From a virus, in the IMG/VR virus record IMGVR_UViG_3300017714_003588, positions 1 to 55,116 of that record: 55,116 nt of DNA, one strand, 5' to 3'. Position numbers and translations under genes: made by a program. The notes under the pieces are model-generated. The model did no database searches. It was not told the origin of the DNA and saw only the letters and a program-made list of their open reading frames with translations. This document shows, one piece after another, positions 47,700 to 54,465 of this stretch (positions are counted from its first letter, which is position 1; every line of letters begins with the position of its first letter).

Positions 47700-48598
47700 T
47701 CTTGAGCTAAAGATTTAAAGTAATCTTCTAAATCTTCATCATCCTCTTTTTTGACTTCCTCAGTTTTTGATTCAAAAACCTCTTGAAAATCATTAGACTC
47801 AGTTGAAGATGTTTCAGCTGTAGGTACCTCTTTGGTAGTTGTACTAACTGCTGCAGAAACTTCAGTTTCACCAAGCACTTCATTTAGTTTTGTTTTAAGT
47901 TCATCATAAGATTTGAACTTGTCTTCAGCAACTAAATCATGAACATCATGTTGTGCTTCGAAAACAGCTTTCATCTTGTCTTCACCCTCAACAATGGCAC
48001 CTGGCTTTTCAAAAGATGAAGAGTCATAGTTCCAATATCCACCAACCATTTTAATTTTAATTCTAAAGTTTGCACCTTCAATTAAATCAAATGGATTTAC
48101 TGGAGTTTCATCTTCAAACTCAGGCTGCATAGACGCCATAATCTTTTCAAAGATTTTTTGTCCAAACTTAAAGATTTTAACTTTACCTTCATGAGAAGTT
48201 TCTTGTGGGTCATTAAGAACAAGAACGTTTGCATAATAAGATGTACGTCTTTTCTGCTTACGAGCTATTTCTTTATTTTCCTCAATACCAGAATTCCATA
48301 ACTTGGAATTATATTCTGACACTGGGTCATTTTGGTTAATGGTTGTCAAAGAATTTTCAATGTACCATTTACCAGTAGGTCCTTGGAAACCATGATCGTA
48401 TATAGTCACCCAAGGTGTTTTTGTGGCATCCTTACCAGGTAAGAATCTGACAACTGCATAACCAGTGCCGTCTTTACCCATACGAGCTTTCCAGATACGA
48501 TCATCGTCGTAACTTTTCTTCTCAGTATTTTTTTGTAGGGATGTTTTAAGTTGCTCAAATTGGCTTGAGCGGTTTTTTAGATAATCATCAAATGACAT
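47696..48598 (-). CDS. 32: gp32-like single-stranded DNA-binding protein
   Basis: T4 gp32 family: coats ssDNA in replication and recombination. The N-terminal basic stretch (residues 1-40) gives cooperativity; the core has RTSYYANVLVLNDPQ and GKVKIFKFGQKIFEKI. The C-terminal 60 residues are acidic (EEVKKEDDEDLEDYFKSLAQ), the gp59/UvsX-interaction tail. 300 residues matches T4 (301). The four-Cys/His zinc site of T4 gp32 is not evident. Strong ribosome site acggagg. Confidence 0.93.
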   Translation of the reverse strand: MSFDDYLKNRSSQFEQLKTSLQKNTEKKSYDDDRIWKARMGKDGTGYAVVRFLPGKDATKTPWVTIYDHGFQGPTGKWYIENSLTTINQNDPVSEYNSKLWNSGIEENKEIARKQKRRTSYYANVLVLNDPQETSHEGKVKIFKFGQKIFEKIMASMQPEFEDETPVNPFDLIEGANFRIKIKMVGGYWNYDSSSFEKPGAIVEGEDKMKAVFEAQHDVHDLVAEDKFKSYDELKTKLNEVLGETEVSAAVSTTTKEVPTAETSSTESNDFQEVFESKTEEVKKEDDEDLEDYFKSLAQD

Positions 48599-48654
48599 AA
48601 TTTTCCTCCGTTTCGTCGTTTCGATTTTTCGTTTCAGATAAGTTTAACAAGATT

Positions 48655-49242
48655 CTAGCTTGATATAAGAATATCCCTTGCGATATCCTCATAATATTTA
48701 TACTCCAATTTAGATAAAACAAACGGTTTATACTTCTTGACTTTCCTAATATAATCAGGCCAAACAAAAGGTATGTCAACTGCTTTATCATGTTTATCTA
48801 TAAATGGATAAAAATTATCTAATAGAATTATACTTTCTATCTGTAAATCTTTTTTAATTACTGCATTATGAATATCAGGTATTTTGTCATGAGCTACTGA
48901 CATCATTTGTGATGGGCTATGCTCTTTAATATAATGCATGTCTTCTTTAAACAATGATGGCATTCTTCTCATTTTAGATTTATAAACATCCATTGTAGGT
49001 CTACTCATATTTTTAATCCATTCTTTTGGATTGTCTAAAAAGTGAGCAATAAGAAAATCTTCTAAGTCATCCATTGAAATAATTTTAGATAGTTTTTCAA
49101 ATGCATATACATCATTTCTTCTATTATATGCATCTACACCAGCTTTTACTCTACCATTAAATTTAAAGTAATCATAATCTGTACTGAAATGCTTTTGAAG
49201 AGCAAGATACTTTATGTAGATTTCGTATCCAGTTTTTGTCAT
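48655..49242 (-). CDS. 59: gp59-like helicase loader
   Basis: Loads gp41 onto gp32-coated forks. MTKTGYEIYIKYLALQKHF at the start, NRRNDVYAFEKLSKI, and a C-terminal ILLDNFYPFIDKHDKAVDIP, which matches T4 gp59 (LDSFLNIIDKHDEQTD). Length about 195 against 217 in T4. Start at ATG 49242, overlapping the upstream microprotein stop (ATGA); an earlier in-frame ATG lies inside that gene. Located just upstream of gp32, as expected for a functional pair. Confidence 0.85.
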   Translation of the reverse strand: MTKTGYEIYIKYLALQKHFSTDYDYFKFNGRVKAGVDAYNRRNDVYAFEKLSKIISMDDLEDFLIAHFLDNPKEWIKNMSRPTMDVYKSKMRRMPSLFKEDMHYIKEHSPSQMMSVAHDKIPDIHNAVIKKDLQIESIILLDNFYPFIDKHDKAVDIPFVWPDYIRKVKKYKPFVLSKLEYKYYEDIARDILISS

Positions 49243-49391
49243 GAATATGCAATTACCATCAGGCCTAAAAAAGTCAGACAGCAAGCAAAGAATAATTTAT
49301 AATTATTTGTGAGCCAAACAAAATACAAAGCTGCTCCTAACACAAAACTAGCAACACCCATTTGTACTAATACTGTAGTAAAATCAATCAT
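49239..49391 (-). CDS. 50-residue membrane microprotein
   Basis: Encodes MIDFTTVLVQMGVASFVLGA then ALYFVWLTNN and a second hydrophobic run FFACCLTFLGLMVIAYS: two short spans. ATGA overlaps with both alternative-oxidase and gp59 genes. Confidence 0.6.
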   Translation of the reverse strand: MIDFTTVLVQMGVASFVLGAALYFVWLTNNYKLFFACCLTFLGLMVIAYS

Positions 49392-49951
49392 AAACTGTAT
49401 TCATAGTTAATTTTTGCATGTTTCTCTTCATCAGCTCTTATCTTAATAATTATATCTTTTAATCTTGCGTTGTCATCTAAATTATAATACTGTTTAGCTA
49501 ATGGAGTTGCTGGTATATTTTCTGCTTGGCCAGAATCTACCATGTGTAAATATTGTGTGTAAGATTTTACTGCTTCTTCTTCAAAGTAATGTATCATACG
49601 ATGTGCAGTTTTTGGAAAGAATACAAATAAAAAAAAGTAAAAGACAAGAAAGATACCTTGTGCAAATAATACTAACCATCTTTCTAACCAAGTTGGTTTT
49701 GCAATATCAATAAAAATCATAAGATGCATTCTTTCATTTTCAGCTTCAGCTATCATTTCTCTTATTTTTGGTCCAAGACCTGCTTCCATCTTTCGAAGTG
49801 ACTTCATATGTAGCCATACACCTGCTACTATACCAGGAACTCCAGCAATAGTCTCTAATACCACAGCTCTATGACCGTATCTTTTCGCAAAAAAAGTATC
49901 AGCTATAAACCTAAAAAATTTAGTCATTGTTTTTGCAAACCAATCAGACAA
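49388..49951 (-). CDS. Alternative (ubiquinol) oxidase
   Basis: Membrane-bound di-iron oxidase that passes electrons from quinol to oxygen without proton pumping. All six ligands are visible: E33 (VVLETIAGVPG), E73 and H76 (AENERMHLM), a Glu in FEEEAVKSY (about 125), E175 and H178 (RADEEKHAKIN). One hydrophobic helix pair (LVLFAQGIFLVFYFFLFVFF) anchors it. 187 residues, a compact phage form similar in idea to cyanophage PTOX. It may relieve host redox pressure or support nucleotide synthesis during infection. Confidence 0.92.
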   Translation of the reverse strand: MSDWFAKTMTKFFRFIADTFFAKRYGHRAVVLETIAGVPGIVAGVWLHMKSLRKMEAGLGPKIREMIAEAENERMHLMIFIDIAKPTWLERWLVLFAQGIFLVFYFFLFVFFPKTAHRMIHYFEEEAVKSYTQYLHMVDSGQAENIPATPLAKQYYNLDDNARLKDIIIKIRADEEKHAKINYEYSL

Positions 49952-50234
49952 GACTATTCACCTTATATTTTAACATGTTTAAATCAGAAGCATCTTTTTC
50001 TATCTTCTCTTTTATATTACTAGGAAGCATAGCTTTCATGCCTTCTACTTCTAAACCATATTTCTCACATACATATATAACTGCATCTATGTAATTAACA
50101 CCTTTACCTTTTGCAACAATTTCTTCTATCTCTTTTGGTAATTGTTTTACTTTTATTTGAAAGTCACTGTCAGACAGTGTACCTTTCTTTACTGTTTGTG
50201 ATGGCAATGTATCTTTTTCATCTAATCCTATCAT
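49944..50234 (-). CDS. gp33-like late transcription coactivator (candidate)
   Basis: 96 residues. The segment VNYIDAVIYVCEKYGLEVEG followed by MLPSNIKEKIEKDASDLNML resembles marine T4-like gp33 proteins ('Y-x-E-A-I-x-x-Y-C-E-x-x-x-x-E-V-E ... K-x-K-I-x-x-E-A-x-x-L-N'). gp33 bridges RNA polymerase to the sliding clamp. A clear clamp-binding C-terminus is not visible (ends YKVNSLV). Overlaps the upstream gene by four bases. Works with the sigma factor at 20.7 kb if correct. Confidence 0.6.
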   Translation of the reverse strand: MIGLDEKDTLPSQTVKKGTLSDSDFQIKVKQLPKEIEEIVAKGKGVNYIDAVIYVCEKYGLEVEGMKAMLPSNIKEKIEKDASDLNMLKYKVNSLV

Positions 50235-50455
50235 ATTAGTTCTGGATTATCCTTTACACCTTTGCTTTGTAATACACTTTTACATAAGTTTGATATGACA
50301 ATATCCATATCATTTAAGTTTCTTGTTCTATAATAATCTTCTACTAATTGTAATATTCTTATTTTTTCTTTTTCAGGAGCTTTGCTAGTCTCCCAATAAG
50401 TTGTAATGTCTACCATTACTTTTTCTACTTGTGTTGGACCTATAAAGCTATCCAT
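50231..50455 (-). CDS. small conserved hypothetical protein
   Basis: 74 residues from ATG 50455, preceded by gacaggaga; the longer frame is rejected. MDSFIGPTQVEKVMVDITTY then KIRILQLVEDYYRTRNLND, acidic and helical. Sits between gp33-like and a PD-(D/E)XK nuclease. Unrecognised. Confidence 0.6.
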   Translation of the reverse strand: MDSFIGPTQVEKVMVDITTYWETSKAPEKEKIRILQLVEDYYRTRNLNDMDIVISNLCKSVLQSKGVKDNPELI

Positions 50456-51113
50456 ATTGACTCTCCTGTCTTTTTGATTGATATAAACTGATTCTTGTCT
50501 TAAGTCGTTCAACCCAATACTTATTGTTTCTAGCTGATTGTGTGAACTCTTGGATTTTCCCTTCATTAGTTGTGATAATGATTTTTGTATTTGCTGGAAG
50601 TATGTTTGTACGTTCATAAAATGCATAGAAATAGAAGGCTGCTTGTATAAAGTAATCTTCTATCCATTCCTCTTTTTTTGTTTTTCTACTAGTTTTAAAA
50701 TCAATGACACTGATGTCTCCATCCATTTCAGCTATACAATCCACAGTACCTGCAACACCTAGGTAAGTACTATATAATGTAGTTTCTAAACACTTAACAC
50801 TACGTATCCTATCAAGGGTGGGACGTACAGCTCTAAATAAAAGGCTAGGCTCGAAGTCTTCATTAAGTAAATATCTTTCACATTCCTTATGAAACTTAGT
50901 CCCGTGTGTAGTAGCTTGCTTACTAATTCTATTTGCTTCTTTTTCACCAACTCTTTTTTTCCACTCCATTAACTGGGTCATGTCTTTTGTTTGACCAAGT
51001 ACTGTTGTTATTGATGGAAACCTACTCCCATCTTTATCTTCGTAATATCTTTCGTTTGGGTTCGTAACTTGTTTGAGTTTTGGAACCGTAATAAAATCAT
51101 GTTTGAACTTCAT
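50448..51113 (-). CDS. PD-(D/E)XK nuclease (RecB/Cas4-like)
   Basis: 221 residues. FPSITTVLGQTKDMTQLMEW at the N-terminus and HGTKFHKECERYL (the QxxxY-like helix) precede the catalytic block VAGTVDCIAEMDGDISVIDF followed by KTSRK ('G-x-x-D ... D-F-K-T'), then a C-terminal IQAAFYFYAFYE helix. Typical phage recombination exonuclease/Cas4-like domain without visible Fe-S cysteines. Overlaps ClpX by 17 bases. Confidence 0.85.
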   Translation of the reverse strand: MKFKHDFITVPKLKQVTNPNERYYEDKDGSRFPSITTVLGQTKDMTQLMEWKKRVGEKEANRISKQATTHGTKFHKECERYLLNEDFEPSLLFRAVRPTLDRIRSVKCLETTLYSTYLGVAGTVDCIAEMDGDISVIDFKTSRKTKKEEWIEDYFIQAAFYFYAFYERTNILPANTKIIITTNEGKIQEFTQSARNNKYWVERLKTRISLYQSKRQESQYG

Positions 51114-52227
51114 CTAATAATTTTTCCACATCTTTTTCGTCTAAAATAGCTGATTCTAAATTAAACATATAGTCTAATAATACTGTCTCAACCAATGATT
51201 TTAGACCTCTTGCACCCACTCCCTTTTTGAGAGCACGTTGAGCAATAATCTTTAAACCTTTATTTGATATTTTAAGTTCTTGACCTGAATGTTTGAACAA
51301 TCTTGTGTACTGATTTATTACATTGTTCTTTACTTTACATAATATTTCTATTAAATTATCTTCAGTTAATTCTTGTAAAGGTGCTATTGTAGGTATACGT
51401 CCTAAAATCTCTGGTATAAATCCATACTTTTCTAAATCTTCTGGTTGCACATGGTTAAAGATATTAGGTTCTTCTTCTATGTCTCCTGCAAATTTGGCAC
51501 CAAAACCAATACCTCTTTTACCTAAGTTAAGTCGATTACCAATGATTTCATCCAAACCTGTAAATGCACCACCAACAATAAACATTATGTTTGATGTATC
51601 TACAACAAATCTTACCTTAGATAACCCTTGTTGCCTTTCCATTTCAATTTCAGTGCCTTCAATTAGTTTTAGTAAAGCTTGTTGGACAGCTTCTCCACCT
51701 ACATCTTTTCTACCTTGGACACCATCAGTCTTGCTACATATCTTATCAAACTCATCTATGAATACTATGCCTGTAGCTGCAGCATCAAAATTACCTCTAG
51801 CATTTTGAAACAATCCATCAATTACTGTCTCTACATCTTTGCCCACATATCCAGATGCAGTCATATTGTTTGCATCAGCTATGTAATAAGGTACCTTCAT
51901 CATTTCAGCTAATTTCTTTACAAGGTACGTTTTACCAGAACCCGTAGGACCTAAAAGCATAACATTAGTTTTATCAATTTTCTTTGTCTCATCAAATTCA
52001 TCTTCTTTGTATATCATTAGTCTTTTATAATGATTATGAGCTCCAACAGCTAAAACTTTCTTAGCTCTTTCTTGACTTATAACATAGTCATCTAAATAAT
52101 TGTAAATTTCTTTAGGTGTAGGTAATTCGAATTTAAGTTCTGTTTTTACAGTATATAGACCAAGCTTTTCTCTTACTTTGTCTATATTGTTTAGTAAAAA
52201 TTCTCTATCTTCACGTGCTAGTGTCAT
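51097..52227 (-). CDS. ClpX-like AAA+ unfoldase lacking the zinc-binding domain
   Basis: 376 residues. Walker A GPTGSGKT (93-100), pore loop ASGYVGKDVE, Walker B IVFIDEFDKI, sensor regions FVVGGAFTGLDEI and GVGARGLKSLVE. The ClpP-docking IGF loop is kept (GIGFGAKF). The N-terminal zinc domain that recruits adaptors in host ClpX is absent; instead about 35 non-homologous residues. It could redirect host ClpP to different substrates. Overlaps IscU by four bases. Confidence 0.92.
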   Translation of the reverse strand: MTLAREDREFLLNNIDKVREKLGLYTVKTELKFELPTPKEIYNYLDDYVISQERAKKVLAVGAHNHYKRLMIYKEDEFDETKKIDKTNVMLLGPTGSGKTYLVKKLAEMMKVPYYIADANNMTASGYVGKDVETVIDGLFQNARGNFDAAATGIVFIDEFDKICSKTDGVQGRKDVGGEAVQQALLKLIEGTEIEMERQQGLSKVRFVVDTSNIMFIVGGAFTGLDEIIGNRLNLGKRGIGFGAKFAGDIEEEPNIFNHVQPEDLEKYGFIPEILGRIPTIAPLQELTEDNLIEILCKVKNNVINQYTRLFKHSGQELKISNKGLKIIAQRALKKGVGARGLKSLVETVLLDYMFNLESAILDEKDVEKLLDEVQT

Positions 52228-52640
52228 TGATTATGCTTTCTATGTGATTCTTTACTTTCCCAATCCTCAATAGCTTTTTTGATACCTTCTTCAGCAAGAA
52301 TTGAACAGTGTAATTTGATTGATGGTAATTCAAGAGCGTCTGCAATTTCTTTATCCTTTATTTGTTTTGCTTCATCTATGGTTTTACCTTTTAACATATC
52401 AACAAACATAGTTGATGATGCTATGGCACTACCACAGCCATACGTTTTAAACTTTACATCTTCTATTATACTATCTTCATCAAGTTTTAACTGTAGCTTC
52501 ATTACATCTCCACAAGCTGGAGCACCAACTAAACCTGTAGCTACGTTTGGGTCATTTGGGTCAAATCTACCAACTGCATGTTTTTGTGGATTTTTAAGGA
52601 CGGATTCAAACCGTTCCACTACCTTATCTGAATATGCCAT
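52224..52640 (-). CDS. IscU-like iron-sulphur cluster scaffold
   Basis: Scaffold on which Fe-S clusters are built. Three conserved cysteines: C43 in VGAPACGDVMKLQ (with D45), C69 in KTYGCGSAIASS, and C112 in LPSIKLHCSILAEEG. The LPPVK chaperone-binding motif appears as LPSIK. 138 residues, full length for IscU. No IscS partner in the window, so it would rely on the host desulphurase. Could support the radical SAM enzyme or other phage Fe-S enzymes. Confidence 0.93.
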   Translation of the reverse strand: MAYSDKVVERFESVLKNPQKHAVGRFDPNDPNVATGLVGAPACGDVMKLQLKLDEDSIIEDVKFKTYGCGSAIASSTMFVDMLKGKTIDEAKQIKDKEIADALELPSIKLHCSILAEEGIKKAIEDWESKESHRKHNQ

Positions 52641-52880
52641 TTATATTAAGTGGTCTAGTCCCTTTGAAAGAGGGTGTAGTTTTTTTGCTTCTCTCATCTT
52701 ATCTTTGAAACCTTCGGGTAATTTACCTCCGGAAGACGATGTCCCTGATATAATTTGTGGTGTAGATAAAATAAACTCCCAACCTGGATTATCTTTTTCC
52801 CATTGTTTTTTGTCATCATAAGAACACATAACATCTTGTGTTTCTTCAGTCTTCTTATTTTTAGCGGTATACATTGGCAT
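52641..52880 (-). CDS. small conserved phage protein
   Basis: 79 residues from ATG 52880 (aaaggaaaaattg upstream). MPMYTAKNKKTEETQDVMCS then WEKDNPGWEFILSTPQIISG, and PEGFKDKMREAKKLHP near the end: the plan 'short zinc-ribbon-like start lacking most cysteines, then I-x-x-G ... K-x-P-x-G-F-K-D' resembles the FmdB-like proteins of T4-like marine phages. Only one Cys remains, so zinc binding is unlikely. Directly abuts IscU. Confidence 0.6.
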   Translation of the reverse strand: MPMYTAKNKKTEETQDVMCSYDDKKQWEKDNPGWEFILSTPQIISGTSSSGGKLPEGFKDKMREAKKLHPLSKGLDHLI

Positions 52881-53044
52881 CAATTTTTCCTTTTTTGTTT
52901 TTCGTTTAATCTATCTTGTAATTCATTATAAAACTGACTAAACTCTTTGTCATTTTTAAATATAGTAGGTTTATCCTCAGTAATAATATTGATTCTATCC
53001 CAAGCTTTCCTTGCTGACTTTAAGACTAATTTTGAATATTCCAT
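52880..53044 (-). CDS. 54-residue basic protein
   Basis: Encodes MEYSKLVLKSARKAWDRINI then an acidic/helical middle and a very basic end RLNEKQKRKN. Stop overlaps the next start (TGATG). It has aaggaga upstream and an AGTATAAT motif 18 bases before the start. First gene of the minus-strand transcript running to gp32. Confidence 0.6.
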   Translation of the reverse strand: MEYSKLVLKSARKAWDRINIITEDKPTIFKNDKEFSQFYNELQDRLNEKQKRKN

Positions 53045-53061
53045 TTAATTCTCCTTAAACT

Positions 53062-53069
53062 ATTATACT
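53062..53069 (-). promoter_or_regulatory. AGTATAAT promoter-like motif (minus strand)
   Basis: AGTATAAT followed by agtttaaggag and the ATG at 53044. Back-to-back with the late-type TATAAATA of the plus-strand baseplate genes, only 8 bases away. Confidence 0.5.
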
Positions 53070-53077
53070 AATTATGG

Positions 53078-53085
53078 TATAAATA
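53078..53085 (+). promoter_or_regulatory. T4-late-type promoter TATAAATA
   Basis: Exact TATAAATA ending four bases before the ATG at 53090; no ribosome site. Same geometry as at 39509 and 41402. Confidence 0.65.
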
Positions 53086-53089
53086 TACT

Positions 53090-53626
53090 ATGCCACAATC
53101 TATTTATCAAAGATATGCAGAAGCAGCCAGAAAAGCAGGGGTTAGTAGGAATACTAAAACGTCTGTAGATTGGTTTAGAAAGCGTATAAGAAAAGATAGA
53201 ACCAGTTTTGGAAAGGCATATGAATCTTTAAAAGGTGACGGTGTTGCACCAGGTAAACTCATGATATATGAGTACAACCCAAAGTTCAAAGATACCTTAC
53301 AATATTATGATAGGTTTCCTTGTACTATGATTATTGAAATGACTGATAACGGTTGGTATGGTTTAAATTTACATTATCTCGCTCCACAAGTGAGAGCTAG
53401 ATTATTAGCAGATACTAATGTAAAAACAAATGCTGGATTAAAGATAGCAAAAGCTATTGGCAATTCTCGTTTTGGTAAACCAGCTTTACATAGATATATA
53501 GCTACTCAGTGTGTGTCAAAGCCAAAGAGTGTACCGCAAAAGGATTGGGAAATAGCAATACAATTACCATTTGAAGGTTTTGTTAAAATTAATCAATCAT
53601 CAGTATGGAGGAAAGCGAATGGCTAG
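53090..53626 (+). CDS. conserved T4-like late-module protein (function uncertain)
   Basis: 178 residues. MPQSIYQRYAEAARKAGVS start, then LMIYEYNPKFKDTLQYYDRF, PCTMIIEMTDNGWYGLNLHY and LAPQVRARLL are strongly conserved in marine T4-like phages. Annotations in relatives vary and I cannot assign a T4 gene. Late promoter directly upstream and baseplate genes directly downstream argue for virion assembly. It overlaps the next gene by 8 bases. Confidence 0.65.
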   Translation: MPQSIYQRYAEAARKAGVSRNTKTSVDWFRKRIRKDRTSFGKAYESLKGDGVAPGKLMIYEYNPKFKDTLQYYDRFPCTMIIEMTDNGWYGLNLHYLAPQVRARLLADTNVKTNAGLKIAKAIGNSRFGKPALHRYIATQCVSKPKSVPQKDWEIAIQLPFEGFVKINQSSVWRKANG

Positions 53627-53777
53627 AATGTTTAAGAATTATACGTCTCATCAGCCAACTAAAAAATCATCATCCCAAGGAACGGGAGGACGTGGTAGAA
53701 AAGTAAAAATAGGTATGTCTACAATGAACAAACATAAAAGACGTTCTTATAAAAAATATAGAGGACAAGGAAAATAG
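53619..53777 (+). CDS. 52-residue very basic protein
   Basis: From ATG 53619 (atggaggaaagcg upstream). MARMFKNYTSHQPTKKSSSQ then GTGGRGRKVKIGMSTMNKHK and RRSYKKYRGQGK: Lys/Arg-rich and probably disordered; may bind DNA or a virion partner. Same position and composition as small basic proteins in the baseplate region of marine T4-like phages. Stop overlaps the next GTG. Confidence 0.6.
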   Translation: MARMFKNYTSHQPTKKSSSQGTGGRGRKVKIGMSTMNKHKRRSYKKYRGQGK

Positions 53778-54463
53778 TGATACAAGAATTTAAAGCACAA
53801 GTTGCAGCATCAGGATTAGCCCGTAGTAATAAGTGGATTGTACAAGTACATCCACCAAGAGGACTAACTGCTTCTGGTAAAGCATTAGGTGGTTTGTTAG
53901 GTGGTAATTTTAATATTAACCTACCAATATTTGATGCAATTGATAATGCTGTTGGTGCTTTAAATGATATTGATATTAATCTTGGTGGTGTTAATGTAAA
54001 CTATAATCCTAATATACCAACATTAGGATTTTCACTATCAGGAGAAAATGAAGGATTAAGAAAAATTAATATGTTCACATCTGAAGTCACAATACCTTCT
54101 AGAGATATAGCAGAAGTTGTAAGAAAAACAGAAGGTGAACAAAGGTCTATGGGATTCAAGCATATTCAAAACAATTTGGAAATGCAGTACTATTGTAGTG
54201 AATCTTTAGCTGAAAGAAAGTTCTTTGAAAGCTGGCAAGACATTGTTTATAGTAGAGACAATGTAGCAACAGGATTCTATGATGACTATATAAGTCGAGT
54301 AGAAGTAATTAAGTTAAATGCCAGTATGACTAAGAAAGAAGCTCATTATCAATTCAATGAAGCATACTGTAGTAATGTTGCTGAAATTGGATTAAATAAT
54401 GAACAGGATATTCTTAAATTAGGAATATCGTTTAAATTTAGAAATTATGAGAGGATAGATTAA
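53777..54463 (+). CDS. Tail-tube-fold baseplate protein (gp48/gp54-like)
   Basis: GTG start overlapping the previous stop (TAGTG). 228 residues. The C-terminal half MFTSEVTIPSRDIAEVV, GFKHIQNNLEMQYYCSESLA, ERKFFESWQDIVYSRDN, GFYDDYISRVEVIKLN and LKLGISFKFRNYERI matches the gp19-like tube-domain pattern of T4-like tail-tube initiators. The N-terminal 100 residues are Gly/Asn-rich (GLLGGNFNINLPIFDAIDN). Probably connects baseplate hub to tail tube. Confidence 0.7.
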   Translation: MIQEFKAQVAASGLARSNKWIVQVHPPRGLTASGKALGGLLGGNFNINLPIFDAIDNAVGALNDIDINLGGVNVNYNPNIPTLGFSLSGENEGLRKINMFTSEVTIPSRDIAEVVRKTEGEQRSMGFKHIQNNLEMQYYCSESLAERKFFESWQDIVYSRDNVATGFYDDYISRVEVIKLNASMTKKEAHYQFNEAYCSNVAEIGLNNEQDILKLGISFKFRNYERID

Positions 54464-54465
54464 TT

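Noticed and set aside
51323-51808. Long antisense frame (161 codons) opposite ClpX
   Set aside because: Low-complexity Ser/Pro composition mirroring the ClpX codons; the ClpX motifs on the other strand are unequivocal.
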